A stretch of DNA of 53,287 bases from an uncultured Chitinophagales bacterium (GTDB taxonomy: Bacteria > Bacteroidota > Bacteroidia > Chitinophagales > Chitinophagaceae). Shown here in pieces: positions 19,501-28,704 of the stretch. The stretch is taken from NCBI GenBank assembly GCA_946886475.1, contig CAMPIQ010000008.1, forward strand, positions 1 to 53,287, in the 5' to 3' direction. A model generated the notes under the pieces. It was given only the letters and a program-made list of their open reading frames with translations. It was not told the DNA's origin and searched no databases. Both the position numbers and the translations under genes were made by a program. Each line of letters starts with the position of its first letter. Positions within the stretch are counted from its first letter, which is position 1.

Positions 19501-19800
19501 CTAATCAAAATCAAAAAAGTCGCCAAAGAATCCTTTCTTTTTCCTGTGCTTATAATGGGGATCATTTTTATAATAAGGATCTTTATAACCTTGCTGCGGA
19601 GGATAACCTTGTTGCGGTGGAACCTGTTTCCTGTCATCATATTTATCCTGTTCCGGGCTCATATAATCAGCAGATCTTTCAATGATCTTATCAAGTTCGC
19701 CACGGTCGAGCCAAACACCTCTGCATTTGGGACAATAATCTATTTCAATTCCCTGCCTGTCGGCCATTACAAGCGTTTCGTTACAATTTGGACATTGCAT
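19501..19800 (-). CDS. TFIIB-type zinc-ribbon protein
   Basis: This 99-residue protein begins with a zinc ribbon, CPNC (3-6) and CPKC, followed by GVWLDRGELDKIIERS, the signature of the small zf-TFIIB family. The second half has a Pro/Gln/Gly/Tyr-rich repeat (PPQQGYPPQQGY) and ends in KKKGFFGDFFDFD. No enzyme activity is expected; it may bind nucleic acid or protein. It is 30 nt downstream of nhaD on the same strand and probably in the same transcript. Confidence 0.8.
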   Translation of the reverse strand: MQCPNCNETLVMADRQGIEIDYCPKCRGVWLDRGELDKIIERSADYMSPEQDKYDDRKQVPPQQGYPPQQGYKDPYYKNDPHYKHRKKKGFFGDFFDFD

Positions 19801-19830
19801 AAGCTTAAATTAATTGAAGTATATGATTCT

Positions 19831-21111
19831 CTAAAACAAAATATACCATTGCAAAATAAATAATCCTGCTCCGGCAAGATAGCCCAGTAAGGCTAACAGT
19901 GATATGTTTTTAACATACCAGAAAAAATCTATTTTTTCCAAACCCATCGCAGCAACACCGGCAGCAGAACCTATAATCAGGGCACTTCCGCCCGTTCCTG
20001 CACAATAGGCAAGGAATTCCCAGAAATAATGATCGGTTGGATACTGGTCCATGCTATACATGTGCTGTGCCGCTGCTACTAATGGAACATTATCTACAAT
20101 TGCAGATAATAAACCAATCATTATGGTGATGAGTTTAATATTACCAATGCTTTCATTCATCCATATAGCCAGGCTGTTCAATACCCCCGTTGCCTGCAAC
20201 GCCGCAATGCTCAACAATATTCCAAGGAAAAACAATACACTGGGTGTATCGATCTTTCGCAATGCATGATTTACCGATAACAAACCCTTTTCGGCTTCAT
20301 CCTTTTCATGATGGATCAGTTCCGTTACAAGCCACATCAATCCCAGTCCAAATAAAATTCCCATATATGGCGGCAGGTTGGTAATTGCTTTAAATACCGG
20401 AACAAATAATAAACAACCAACACCCAGCCAGAAAATCAGGTTCCTGTTTTTCCCTGATCCTTTATTTTCATCATCGCTTACATTATCAGAAGGCACCTGA
20501 ATATTGCCTTTCATTTTAAAGCTGATAAATGTAGTAGGTACCAGCAGGCATGCCAGGCTTGGAAGAAAGGTTTGCACTATTATAGCACCGGCTGTGATCT
20601 GTCCGCCTATCCAAAGCATTGTGGTAGTAACATCTCCTATAGGCGACCATGCACCACCGGCATTAGCGGCAATAATGATGAGGCCTGCAAACACTAGCCG
20701 TTCATTTTTTTGGGGTATCAGTTTTCTCAGGAGCGAGATCATTACTATGGTAGTGGTAAGGTTATCCAGCACGGCGGAAAGGAAAAAAGTAATGAAAGCG
20801 ATCATCCAGACCAGCTTTCTTTTATTCTGGTTGTGAATCTTTTTTGTGATGATATCAAATCCGTCATGGGCATCAATCAGTTCCACTATGGTCATGGCAC
20901 CCAAAAGAAAAAACAATATGCCTGCAATTTCTCCAAGGTGTTCCGTTAACTGCCCGGCTGCCATGTGGGAATCGCCTGATAATAATGCATATACCGACCA
21001 GCAAAAAACGCCTGTCAGTAAGGAGGTTGCTGCTTTATTTATTTTCAGGGCATGTTCAAACGCAATGGCGGCATAGCCGATGATGAAAATTACAGTTATG
21101 AAAATGATCAT
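19831..21111 (-). CDS. nhaD: Na+/H+ antiporter, NhaD type
   Basis: This 426-residue polytopic membrane protein belongs to the NhaD branch of the ion transporter superfamily. It has conserved helices with DNLTTTIVMISLLRK, NAGGAWSPIGDVTTTMLWI, IVDNVPLVAAAQHMY and CAGTGGSALIIGSAAGVAAMGLEK. NhaD exports Na+ (or Li+) in exchange for H+. It follows the carbonic anhydrase and SulP genes on the same strand, 121 nt after the anhydrase. It could restore the Na+ gradient used by the SulP transporter (inference). Confidence 0.9.
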   Translation of the reverse strand: MIIFITVIFIIGYAAIAFEHALKINKAATSLLTGVFCWSVYALLSGDSHMAAGQLTEHLGEIAGILFFLLGAMTIVELIDAHDGFDIITKKIHNQNKRKLVWMIAFITFFLSAVLDNLTTTIVMISLLRKLIPQKNERLVFAGLIIIAANAGGAWSPIGDVTTTMLWIGGQITAGAIIVQTFLPSLACLLVPTTFISFKMKGNIQVPSDNVSDDENKGSGKNRNLIFWLGVGCLLFVPVFKAITNLPPYMGILFGLGLMWLVTELIHHEKDEAEKGLLSVNHALRKIDTPSVLFFLGILLSIAALQATGVLNSLAIWMNESIGNIKLITIMIGLLSAIVDNVPLVAAAQHMYSMDQYPTDHYFWEFLAYCAGTGGSALIIGSAAGVAAMGLEKIDFFWYVKNISLLALLGYLAGAGLFILQWYILF

Positions 21112-21232
21112 GTAGTTTCCGCTTGTTTAGGTGATGTCGGCCAGTTATATGCGGCATCAAAAATCGAAAAGATTTGTTTGTGATACACCGGGCCGGCAAT
21201 CAGCTTAATGGGTCTGTACTGGTACCGGTACA

Positions 21233-21868
21233 TTATAGATTGTCATATTCATAAACGGGATCGATATGTGTTCCTGCTTTTATATTGAATACGGGTTTAA
21301 GAATTCCATCTTTTAATCCATAAACCCATCCATGCAGATCCGGACGCTGTTCTTTCTTCCAGCATTTTTGGATAATGGTGGTCTTGGCAAGATTCAATAC
21401 CTGTTCCTTTACATTTAGTTCCACAAGCCGCTCATTCCGGGCCTCTTCGTCCTTTATGCCATCCAGTTCTTCCCGGTGATGGCTGATCACATCTTTGATA
21501 TTCCTGAGCCACATGTTCAGTACAGGTTTATAATCTATTTTAGTGTAGGCGGCTTTTATTCCTCCGCAACCGTAATGCCCGCACACAATTACATGCTTTA
21601 CTTTTAGATGTGTAACCGCGAAATCCAACACAGACAACAGGTTTACATCTGTGTTCACAACCAGATTGGCTACGTTCCGGTGAACAAATATTTCCCCTGG
21701 TTGTGTTCCTGTGATCTGGTTGGCCGGAACGCGGCTGTCGCTGCAACCGATCCATAAAAATTCAGGTGTTTGTAAATGTGAAAGCCTTTCAAAATACTGA
21801 GGATCTTCCGAGATCATTTCCGAGGCCCAGGCTTTGTTTTCCAGTAATAATTTTTCGTATGATTGCAT
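21233..21868 (-). CDS. can: beta-class carbonic anhydrase
   Basis: This 211-residue zinc enzyme interconverts CO2 and bicarbonate. Zinc ligands are Cys42, His98 and Cys101 (GCSDSRVP and CGHYGCGG), with the Asp44/Arg46 dyad present. The C-terminal GWVYGLKDGILKPVF is typical of the Can type. No signal peptide, so cytoplasmic. It starts 26 nt after the SulP gene ends and so is probably co-transcribed with it. A cytosolic anhydrase next to a possible bicarbonate importer suggests supply of bicarbonate for carboxylation. Confidence 0.95.
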   Translation of the reverse strand: MQSYEKLLLENKAWASEMISEDPQYFERLSHLQTPEFLWIGCSDSRVPANQITGTQPGEIFVHRNVANLVVNTDVNLLSVLDFAVTHLKVKHVIVCGHYGCGGIKAAYTKIDYKPVLNMWLRNIKDVISHHREELDGIKDEEARNERLVELNVKEQVLNLAKTTIIQKCWKKEQRPDLHGWVYGLKDGILKPVFNIKAGTHIDPVYEYDNL

Positions 21869-21894
21869 GATTGGTTTTTAAAAAGTTTTTAAAA

Positions 21895-23520
21895 TTAATA
21901 AGCTTCTGCTTCAATTGCTGATTTTTCATGATTTAAGACCAGGCTTCGTCCGTTATTTTTCTTCAATTTAAGTTTGTTAAATCCCTGATCCTTTACTTTT
22001 GTCGTTTTCAATTCAACCATGATATGCTTTAAGTGGGCGTGCATCATAAAATCTTCTATCACTTCAATAATATCCTTATCAATAAAATCCGCCCGGCTTG
22101 CATCTATCAGAACAAATGAATGTTCCGGAACTTCTTCCAGTTTATTCTTAATGATCGGTTTATTTAAAAAGGAAACGTCCTTCCGTAAGCGGAACAGGTA
22201 TTTATTACTATCATGAACAATAAATACGGATGTTTTAAAGTTGCTCCTGATCACAAAAAAGAGTCCGACAGCAATTCCAATTAAAACACCTGTAAGAAGA
22301 TCGGTAAATAATATAGCGGTGATCGTAATTACAAATGGCGCGAACTGATCCCAGCCTTGTTTATAAAATGCTCTGAAAAGCGCAGGTTTTGCAAGTTTGT
22401 AACCGGTAAAGATCAATATGGCTGCCAGTGCCGATAATGGTATGAGGTTTACAATACCTGGTATCAAAGCAACAAACATCAAAAGGATCATACCATGATA
22501 TATGGCTGACAACTTTGACTTGGCTCCTGCATTCACATTTGCAGATGATCTTACAATAACCGAGGTGATTGGCAACCCGCCTATCAAACCAGATAACATA
22601 TTTCCAACGCCCTGTGCTTTTAATTCTCTTTCCTTATTGGTCACCCGTTGATATGTATCCAGGTCATCAATGGCTTCAATGCTCAATAAGGTTTCAAGAC
22701 TTGCAACAAGTGCAAGCGTAATTCCCGCTATCCATACTTCTTTATTCATCATGCCGGTAAAATCCGGTGTAGTGAAAAACGAAATAAATTCATTGGTTGA
22801 TTGCGCAATTGGAATATTCACCATCAGGTCCGTCCCTAGCGGTAATAAAGCCCCGCTGAACCTGAAAAATTCATTGATAACTATACCAAGAAGTACTACC
22901 ATAAGTGGAGCTGGTATCAGTTTGATAAAACCATTTTTTCCTTTGAGCAGTTTTTCCCAGCCAAACTGGAATAGCAACCCGGTCACACCAATGATAACAG
23001 CAATGGGTGAGAGATAATTAAAAGCATTGATGATGCCGGAAAAGGTATTTTCGTTATTGGACTGGATAAATGACTCCTCACCCTGGTAGCTGCCATTATA
23101 ACCAATCAAGTGCGGAAATTGTTTTAAAATCAGTATCAGTCCGATTGCAGCAAGCATGCCTTTGATAATACAGCTGGGAATGTAATCGCCAATAACCCCG
23201 GCCTTAATAAATCCGAGAACAATTTGTAGCATTCCGCAGATCATCACTGATAAAAGAAAGGTCTCAAAACTTGGGAGCTTGAGAATGGCAGCGCCCACTA
23301 TGGCTGTTAATCCTGCTGCCGGACCACTTACACTCAGCTGCGATCCGCTTAAAGAACCTATAACTACACCTCCAATGATGCCGGAGATAATACCACTGAA
23401 TAATGGCGCATTCGATGCCAGGGCTATACCCAGGCACAAAGGCAGGGCTACTAAAGCTACCACTATTGAAGAAGGGATATCCGATCCCATACTTCTCAGG
23501 TATACGTTTATTCTTCTCAT
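21895..23520 (-). CDS. SulP-family inorganic anion transporter with C-terminal STAS domain
   Basis: This is a 541-residue membrane protein. It has an N-terminal transporter core (DIPSSIVVALVALPLCLGIALAS, GSLSGSQLSVSGPAAGLTAIV) and a cytoplasmic STAS domain (about residues 435-510, HSFVLIDASRADFIDKDIIE). SulP proteins carry sulfate, bicarbonate or other anions. The adjacent carbonic anhydrase and Na+/H+ antiporter favour Na+-coupled bicarbonate uptake of the BicA kind; this is inference from context. The first ATG (MRRINVYLRSMGSDIPSS) fits the usual short N-terminal stretch before the first helix. Confidence 0.87.
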   Translation of the reverse strand: MRRINVYLRSMGSDIPSSIVVALVALPLCLGIALASNAPLFSGIISGIIGGVVIGSLSGSQLSVSGPAAGLTAIVGAAILKLPSFETFLLSVMICGMLQIVLGFIKAGVIGDYIPSCIIKGMLAAIGLILILKQFPHLIGYNGSYQGEESFIQSNNENTFSGIINAFNYLSPIAVIIGVTGLLFQFGWEKLLKGKNGFIKLIPAPLMVVLLGIVINEFFRFSGALLPLGTDLMVNIPIAQSTNEFISFFTTPDFTGMMNKEVWIAGITLALVASLETLLSIEAIDDLDTYQRVTNKERELKAQGVGNMLSGLIGGLPITSVIVRSSANVNAGAKSKLSAIYHGMILLMFVALIPGIVNLIPLSALAAILIFTGYKLAKPALFRAFYKQGWDQFAPFVITITAILFTDLLTGVLIGIAVGLFFVIRSNFKTSVFIVHDSNKYLFRLRKDVSFLNKPIIKNKLEEVPEHSFVLIDASRADFIDKDIIEVIEDFMMHAHLKHIMVELKTTKVKDQGFNKLKLKKNNGRSLVLNHEKSAIEAEAY

Positions 23521-23602
23521 ATAATTGGTTTGAGAATGGTCAATAATAAATACAACTATGCATTGGCATCAGGGCCAATGATGAAATGAACATTAAAACC
23601 AA

Positions 23603-23953
23603 TTATGCTTCCGGAGGCGGGGAAATAAGTTCGGGATGGAATTCGTAATAAAGATCGGAGGGATGACACTTGAAATATTTCTCGATCAGCAGTAAATGTT
23701 GTTCATTTTCATTATGATCGTGCAAATATTCCTCTGAAGCAGAACTAACGCTGCTTTCGTTTTTTTCTTCTGTGGTATTGGACAATGGATTAGTGGTATT
23801 GTCCTGTTGTTGGGAATGGTCAACGGATTTTTTAACCGTCTGGTTATAATCATTTACGTAAGGGAGACTTACTGTAAGCCATGCCAATGCCATTATCATG
23901 GTGATACATGATATAACAGTTCCAGGCTTTAAATGATGCTTCTTTCCACCCAT
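23603..23953 (-). CDS. single-pass membrane protein of unknown function
   Basis: This 116-residue protein has a basic N-terminus (MGGKKHHLKPG), one membrane helix (VISCITMIMALAWLTVSLPYV) and a polar Ser/Glu/Asn-rich outer part ending in PELISPPPEA. I do not recognise a family. It lies 82 nt upstream of the SulP gene on the same strand, so it may be the first gene of the bicarbonate-type operon. A TAAATTTG box lies 8 nt upstream of its start. Confidence 0.65.
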   Translation of the reverse strand: MGGKKHHLKPGTVISCITMIMALAWLTVSLPYVNDYNQTVKKSVDHSQQQDNTTNPLSNTTEEKNESSVSSASEEYLHDHNENEQHLLLIEKYFKCHPSDLYYEFHPELISPPPEA

Positions 23954-23961
23954 AAAGTGGG

Positions 23962-23969
23962 CAAATTTA
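23962..23969 (-). promoter_or_regulatory. -7 promoter box TAAATTTG (minus strand)
   Basis: This is an exact TAnnTTTG match on the minus strand (CAAATTTA on plus), 8 nt before the start at 23953. It probably drives the small membrane protein and perhaps the SulP, anhydrase and antiporter genes downstream. Confidence 0.5.
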
Positions 23970-24179
23970 ATTCATCAGAATTTTAAAGCATATATTAAAT
24001 TATAAAAATAATTTATTGCGATCCCAGGTAAACACGCACTATTCTTTCTGTTTATGTTAAAATTGTAATGTCCAAATCATTTTCTTCTTTCGCTGAAATA
24101 AAATAAACCGGCACAGACAAATCATACCTACTTTAATTATAAATGATCAATTCAGTACATTTATCACAAACATTCATAC

Positions 24180-26105
24180 ATGGCGTATCCATACAAAATA
24201 AGTTCACTGGAAGAATATCATAAGGCCTATAAGAAAAGTGTTGATGCACCGGAAGAATTCTGGAGCCAGGTTGCTGAAAATTTTGAATGGAGAAAAAAAT
24301 GGGATAAGGTGCTCGAATGGAACTTTAAAGAACCCCGGGTTGAATGGTTTATCAATGCCAAGCTAAATATCACTGAAAATTGTATTGACAGGCACCTGGC
24401 TAATTTGGGTGACAGGCCTGCCATAATATGGGAGCCCAACAACCCGGCCGACAGGGTTAGAGTGGTAACCTATAACCGTTTGCATAAAAGAGTTTGCCAG
24501 TTTGCACAGGTACTCAAAAATAACGGTGTAAAAAAAGGCGACAGGGTTTGTATTTATATGGGCATGGTTCCCGAACTGGTATACGCGGTACTGGGGTGTG
24601 CAAGGATTGGCGCTATACATAGTGTGATCTTTGGTGGGTTCTCGGCGCAAAGTATTGCCGACAGGCTTGAAGATGCAAAAGCTGAATATATAGTTACCTG
24701 CGATGGTGCATTCAGGGGTGAAAAAGTGATTCCTTTGAAAGATGTGATTGACGATGCTTTGATCGGCAACAAAACAGTAAAACGGGTGATCGTTTATACC
24801 CGCACCAGAACACCTGTATCCATGATCAAAGGAAGAGATGTGTGGTGGGAAGATGAAATGGAATATGCGGAAACGCAGGTAGAAAAAGATAATGTTGTTA
24901 GTTTTCCGGCAGTAGAAATGGATGCGGAAGATCCCTTGTTTATTCTTTACACATCAGGAAGTACGGGCAAACCAAAAGGTGTGGTACACAGCAGTGGGGG
25001 GTATATGGTATGGACAGCTTATTCATTCGTAAATGTTTTTCAATACAATCCTGGCGATATATTTTTTTGTACGGCGGATATAGGCTGGATAACCGGACAT
25101 AGTTATATCGTTTACGGTCCACTTGCAGCTGGTGCTACTTCTGTAATGTTTGAAGGCGTGCCCACATGGCCCGATGCAGGACGGTTCTGGGATATAGTGG
25201 ACAAGCATAAAGTAACTATTCTCTATACGGCTCCAACAGCCATCCGTTCTCTTATGGGATTTGGCCTGGAGCCTTTTAAGGGCAAAGACCTGTCCAGTTT
25301 AAAAATACTGGGAAGCGTAGGTGAACCTATAAATGAAGAGGCCTGGCACTGGTATGATGAACATGTTGGAAAAAATAAATGTCCGATAGTAGATACATGG
25401 TGGCAAACCGAAAACGGTGGTATTCTGATCTCGAACCTTGCGGGAATCACGCCATCGAAACCATCATTTGCCACCCTGCCACTGCCGGGCGTACAGCCTG
25501 TTCTGGTAGACGAAAACGGAAATGAGGTTTTGGGTAATCCTGCTGCAGGCAACCTTTGCATCAAAGCTCCCTGGCCTTCAATTATCAGAACCACTTATGG
25601 TGATCATGAAAGATGCAGGTTAAATTATTTTACGGCATATGAAAATTTATATTTTACAGGCGATGGCGCATTGCGTGATGAACAGGGGAATTACCGGATA
25701 ACAGGAAGGGTGGATGATGTATTGAATGTAAGTGGCCATCGTATTGGAACCGCCGAGGTTGAAAATGCCATTAATATGCATTCCGGAGTAGTAGAAAGCG
25801 CAGTGGTAGGGTATCCGCATCATGTAAAGGGTCAGGGTATTTATGCCTTTGTTATTTTTCAAAGCCGGCATGAAGATGAGGAATTGACCAGGCGGGATAT
25901 ACTTCAAACCGTTTCAAGGATTATAGGGCCCATTGCCAAACCGGATAAAGTGCAATTTGTAAAAGGACTACCGAAAACCAGAAGCGGGAAGATCATGAGG
26001 AGAATACTTCGAAAGATAGCAGAAGGTGAGAACCATAATTTTGGTGATACCAGCACCCTGCTTGATCCTTCAGTAGTTGAAGAAATTGCCCATGGCAAAC
26101 TATAG
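24180..26105 (+). CDS. acs: acetyl-CoA synthetase
   Basis: This 641-residue AMP-forming ligase makes acetyl-CoA from acetate, CoA and ATP. It has the P-loop-like YTSGSTGKPKGVVHSSGGY, the acetate-pocket motif DTWWQTENGG with the Trp that restricts acyl size, GDGALRDEQGNYRITGRVDD, and the C-terminal KTRSGKIMRRILRKI. The Lys in that last motif is the usual acetylation-controlled catalytic residue. Length is standard. It is transcribed divergently from the gene at 23953, with a 226-bp intergenic region; a TACATTTA near 24154 resembles a -7 box with one mismatch. Confidence 0.96.
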   Translation: MAYPYKISSLEEYHKAYKKSVDAPEEFWSQVAENFEWRKKWDKVLEWNFKEPRVEWFINAKLNITENCIDRHLANLGDRPAIIWEPNNPADRVRVVTYNRLHKRVCQFAQVLKNNGVKKGDRVCIYMGMVPELVYAVLGCARIGAIHSVIFGGFSAQSIADRLEDAKAEYIVTCDGAFRGEKVIPLKDVIDDALIGNKTVKRVIVYTRTRTPVSMIKGRDVWWEDEMEYAETQVEKDNVVSFPAVEMDAEDPLFILYTSGSTGKPKGVVHSSGGYMVWTAYSFVNVFQYNPGDIFFCTADIGWITGHSYIVYGPLAAGATSVMFEGVPTWPDAGRFWDIVDKHKVTILYTAPTAIRSLMGFGLEPFKGKDLSSLKILGSVGEPINEEAWHWYDEHVGKNKCPIVDTWWQTENGGILISNLAGITPSKPSFATLPLPGVQPVLVDENGNEVLGNPAAGNLCIKAPWPSIIRTTYGDHERCRLNYFTAYENLYFTGDGALRDEQGNYRITGRVDDVLNVSGHRIGTAEVENAINMHSGVVESAVVGYPHHVKGQGIYAFVIFQSRHEDEELTRRDILQTVSRIIGPIAKPDKVQFVKGLPKTRSGKIMRRILRKIAEGENHNFGDTSTLLDPSVVEEIAHGKL

Positions 26106-26141
26106 AAACAAATCCACTTTCGGCTTCTGGTGCAATCCAGT

Positions 26142-26149
26142 TACATTTG
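26142..26149 (+). promoter_or_regulatory. -7 promoter box TACATTTG
   Basis: This is an exact TAnnTTTG match lying between the acs stop and the hydrolase ATG at 26160, 10 nt before the start. It suggests the hydrolase gene has its own promoter with a very short leader. Confidence 0.45.
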
Positions 26150-26159
26150 TCTCCTTTCT

Positions 26160-27131
26160 ATGAACAAAACCAATACCGGAACTAAAAAATATCGTTACCT
26201 CCTGAAATGGATCTTTTGGGTTTTGCTGGCACAGCTGGTGTTGATCAATATCAGTGCAGCATTATATGCATACAAACTCACGCACTTCTATGAAGGAGCT
26301 CCCAGACATGCTTCTTCAAAAAATATTTTTAAAAAAACATGGAAGCTGTTTGTTGGGCCGAAATTCTATAAGAACACGGCCGAACCCGAACCCCCTTTCC
26401 CAATCCGGACCATCAGTTTAAAAACGGATAATGATATTTTAATTGATGCCTGGTACAGTACGATGGATTCATCCAGAACCTGTATTATTTTTTTCCATGG
26501 TATTACCGTAAATAAAAGCTATTATATCAGTGAGGCGGCCATGATGCGTCAAATGGGATATAATGTTATGCTTGTTGATTTAAGGGCACATGGAAGAAGC
26601 GGAGGTAATTCAAGCACATTTGGGATGAAAGAAACGGATGAAGTTCAGAAAGCCTACAACTGGGCGCTTGCGAATGGAAATGACCGCATTATATTATATG
26701 GAGGATCTTTAGGTGCTGCCATTTGCATAAAAGCGGTGGCTGAAAAAAAAGTACAACCTGCCGCCATTATCGCTGATATGCCTTTTGGCAGCCTGCACCA
26801 TCATTTGGTAGCAAAGGCCAGTAATCTTGGTTTTCCATCCGAACCATTTGCAACGCTTGTTACAATGTGGATGGGTTTTGAAAAGGGATTCAATGGTTTT
26901 GATCACGATGTGTCTGATTATGCCAGGAAGGTTAATTGTCCGGCGCTCATACAATGGGGTGAAGAAGATAGCTATGTGAACCGGAAGGAGGTAATGGGTG
27001 TTTATCAAAACCTGGCATCTCCCATGAAAAAATTTGTTTCATATCCTCATGCTGATCATGAATCCCTGTTAAAGATTGATCCGGACGAATGGCAATACCA
27101 GATTCAGACTTTTATCAACTCACTTCCCTGA
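26160..27131 (+). CDS. membrane-anchored alpha/beta hydrolase
   Basis: This 323-residue protein has an N-terminal membrane anchor (LLKWIFWVLLAQLVLINISAALYAY). The alpha/beta-hydrolase domain has the oxyanion region FFHGITVNKSYY, nucleophile elbow YGGSLGAAI, and the late acid and base around WGEEDSYVNRKEV and SYPHADHES. It resembles the YqkD/serine aminopeptidase-like family, whose substrates are mostly unknown esters or peptides. The ATG at 26160 was chosen over an in-frame ATG 30 nt upstream that overlaps the promoter box. Its stop is 1 nt from the end of the convergent L,D-transpeptidase gene. Confidence 0.82.
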   Translation: MNKTNTGTKKYRYLLKWIFWVLLAQLVLINISAALYAYKLTHFYEGAPRHASSKNIFKKTWKLFVGPKFYKNTAEPEPPFPIRTISLKTDNDILIDAWYSTMDSSRTCIIFFHGITVNKSYYISEAAMMRQMGYNVMLVDLRAHGRSGGNSSTFGMKETDEVQKAYNWALANGNDRIILYGGSLGAAICIKAVAEKKVQPAAIIADMPFGSLHHHLVAKASNLGFPSEPFATLVTMWMGFEKGFNGFDHDVSDYARKVNCPALIQWGEEDSYVNRKEVMGVYQNLASPMKKFVSYPHADHESLLKIDPDEWQYQIQTFINSLP

Positions 27132-27132
27132 T

Positions 27133-27717
27133 CTATTTCCTGATGGTAATTGGAGTGCCTATCGGAACATAACTATAAAGGTCTTCAACATCATCGTTTT
27201 TGAGTGAAATGCATCCATTTGTCCAGTTCTTAAAACGGTCGATCTGATAATCTTCATTAGGCCATGTACCGTGAATGCCAATACCGCCACCCGGGCTTGC
27301 AGAAGATGGGATCTCACCTCGCTTTTTTCTGGCATTGAATTTTGCAAGGCTTTCTTTTGTGGGATAATCAAGACCCAGGTAACGATCCCATTTATCATGC
27401 ACTCTTTTATTCACTATTTTGAAGGTGCCTTCCGGTGTATTTTTATCGCCCTCCATTCTTTTGTCATCAAGCGAACTGTTTCCAAATACAACCGGGTAGG
27501 TGGCAAACCAGCCCTGCGTATCATATACATAAAGTTCATAACTTGATTTGTCAACAATGATACGTACCTGCCCAACCGGCTTGGAAGGATTATTTGCTCT
27601 TTTTGTTGCGATGGTAGAATTGGAATGCTTAACAGTTTTGCCGGCAGTTGTGATGGTGGTGTTATTCAGCGTTATGCTGCCCGTTAACAAACAGGATAAA
27701 ACAATGGCGGTTTTCAT
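27133..27717 (-). CDS. L,D-transpeptidase (YkuD domain)
   Basis: This 194-residue exported enzyme has a signal sequence at the N-terminus (MKTAIVLSCLLTGSITL). The YkuD domain starts near VRIIVDKSSYELYVYD. It ends with the catalytic motif: His in GIHGTWP and Cys in NGCISL, 22 residues later. Such enzymes form 3-3 cross-links in peptidoglycan or attach proteins to it. The order of catalytic residues is normal, and it is short because it has no extra binding domain. The gene is preceded by a 22-bp perfect palindrome (27757-27778). Confidence 0.9.
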   Translation of the reverse strand: MKTAIVLSCLLTGSITLNNTTITTAGKTVKHSNSTIATKRANNPSKPVGQVRIIVDKSSYELYVYDTQGWFATYPVVFGNSSLDDKRMEGDKNTPEGTFKIVNKRVHDKWDRYLGLDYPTKESLAKFNARKKRGEIPSSASPGGGIGIHGTWPNEDYQIDRFKNWTNGCISLKNDDVEDLYSYVPIGTPITIRK

Positions 27718-27756
27718 AACTGAGGTGTTTAGCTGTTATCCATTGGGTAAACGAAA

Positions 27757-27778
27757 TGGAAAATAAATTTATTTTCCA
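27757..27778. promoter_or_regulatory. 22-bp perfect AT-rich palindrome upstream of the L,D-transpeptidase
   Basis: The sequence TGGAAAATAAA at 27757-27767 is followed directly by its exact reverse complement TTTATTTTCCA (27768-27778), with no loop. It lies about 40 bp upstream of the L,D-transpeptidase start. The length and symmetry suit a dimeric regulator site; it is not followed by a T-run. Confidence 0.5.
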
Positions 27779-27813
27779 GTGTGAATATCTTTAACGTGTC
27801 TTTGTAAAAATAT

Positions 27814-27843
27814 AAAACCCGCTGCAAAATACCAGCGGGTTTT
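27814..27843 (-). terminator. intrinsic terminator of the ECF sigma operon
   Basis: AAAACCCGCTG (27814-27824) pairs with CAGCGGGTTTT (27833-27843) around an 8-nt loop. On the minus strand the hairpin is followed by TTTTATA. It lies just after the stop of the outer-membrane protein gene. Confidence 0.8.
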
Positions 27844-27866
27844 ATCAGGCAAAAGTTCAGGTATGT

Positions 27867-28682
27867 TTACCAGTTACTCAAACGAATACCTACGTTATAT
27901 GGTGTTTGGTCAAGTCCTTTTTCCCACATGCTCTTCATTGCATAGGAACCATAGAGCTTTACGGGACCCAAAGCCAGCTCGCCGATGTATGAAAGTTTCC
28001 ATTTGCGCAGGTCAAAATTGTCATGCACTTTCCACTTATTGTCATTGTCCTTGAACTTCTGGCGGGCAGAGTATAAATATCCGGCACTTACACCTCCACT
28101 GATCCCGAATCCTTTCTTCCTGTTAGGCGTGAAGTTGATATTCACCATCATTGGTACGGTAATATAATCTGCCGCAAGCTTGTTCTTCTTAATGCCTTCC
28201 AGTGAAGGATCAAGTATGATGCTTGTTGGATTTTTATTTAATCGAATGGTTTCATCATCAAACCTGTAGTTATTCAGTTCAAGACCGAGGCCGTATTTTA
28301 GGTTAACAACGTGTTTGATCACATTAAGCCTTTGCATAAAGAACCATACGTTCACATTCATTGATTTTGTTCTCAGGTCCAGGTTGTCTTTTGAAAATCC
28401 TGGTGCAAAAGCCTGCGCTTCAGGAGAGCCATAATTGGTCTGGTCGTGAAGATTGGCAAACCCAATATCAACTATTCCCCAATTGGTGCTGATGTTGGAA
28501 GGCTTTTTTTTCTTTTTATTGGAGATCACCACCTCTTCTTCCTTTCCGTTCCTGTCTTTCTTTTTAATGATGATCATTCCACCAATCCTGATGGTATCGG
28601 CCTTGTCCTGGGCCGTGCTATCCTGGGCAAAACTGGCCATGACTCCGCTTAATGCAATAATTGCAAGTAATAATTTTTTCAT
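27867..28682 (-). CDS. predicted outer-membrane beta-barrel protein
   Basis: This 271-residue protein has a signal peptide (MKKLLLAIIALSGVMASFAQ). A short lysine-rich region follows (SNKKKKKPSNIS). Alternating hydrophobic strands run to the end, with typical barrel patterns such as LKYGLGLELNNYRF, GFGISGGVSAGYLYS and LYGSYAMKSMW and a final NVGIRLSNW. It fits the general PorT/outer-membrane-barrel class. It is the third gene after the ECF sigma and its anti-sigma factor, 22 nt downstream, so it is likely part of that regulon. Ligand unknown. Confidence 0.75.
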   Translation of the reverse strand: MKKLLLAIIALSGVMASFAQDSTAQDKADTIRIGGMIIIKKKDRNGKEEEVVISNKKKKKPSNISTNWGIVDIGFANLHDQTNYGSPEAQAFAPGFSKDNLDLRTKSMNVNVWFFMQRLNVIKHVVNLKYGLGLELNNYRFDDETIRLNKNPTSIILDPSLEGIKKNKLAADYITVPMMVNINFTPNRKKGFGISGGVSAGYLYSARQKFKDNDNKWKVHDNFDLRKWKLSYIGELALGPVKLYGSYAMKSMWEKGLDQTPYNVGIRLSNW

Positions 28683-28704
28683 CTTTTCGAATTTGAAGTT
28701 TTGA

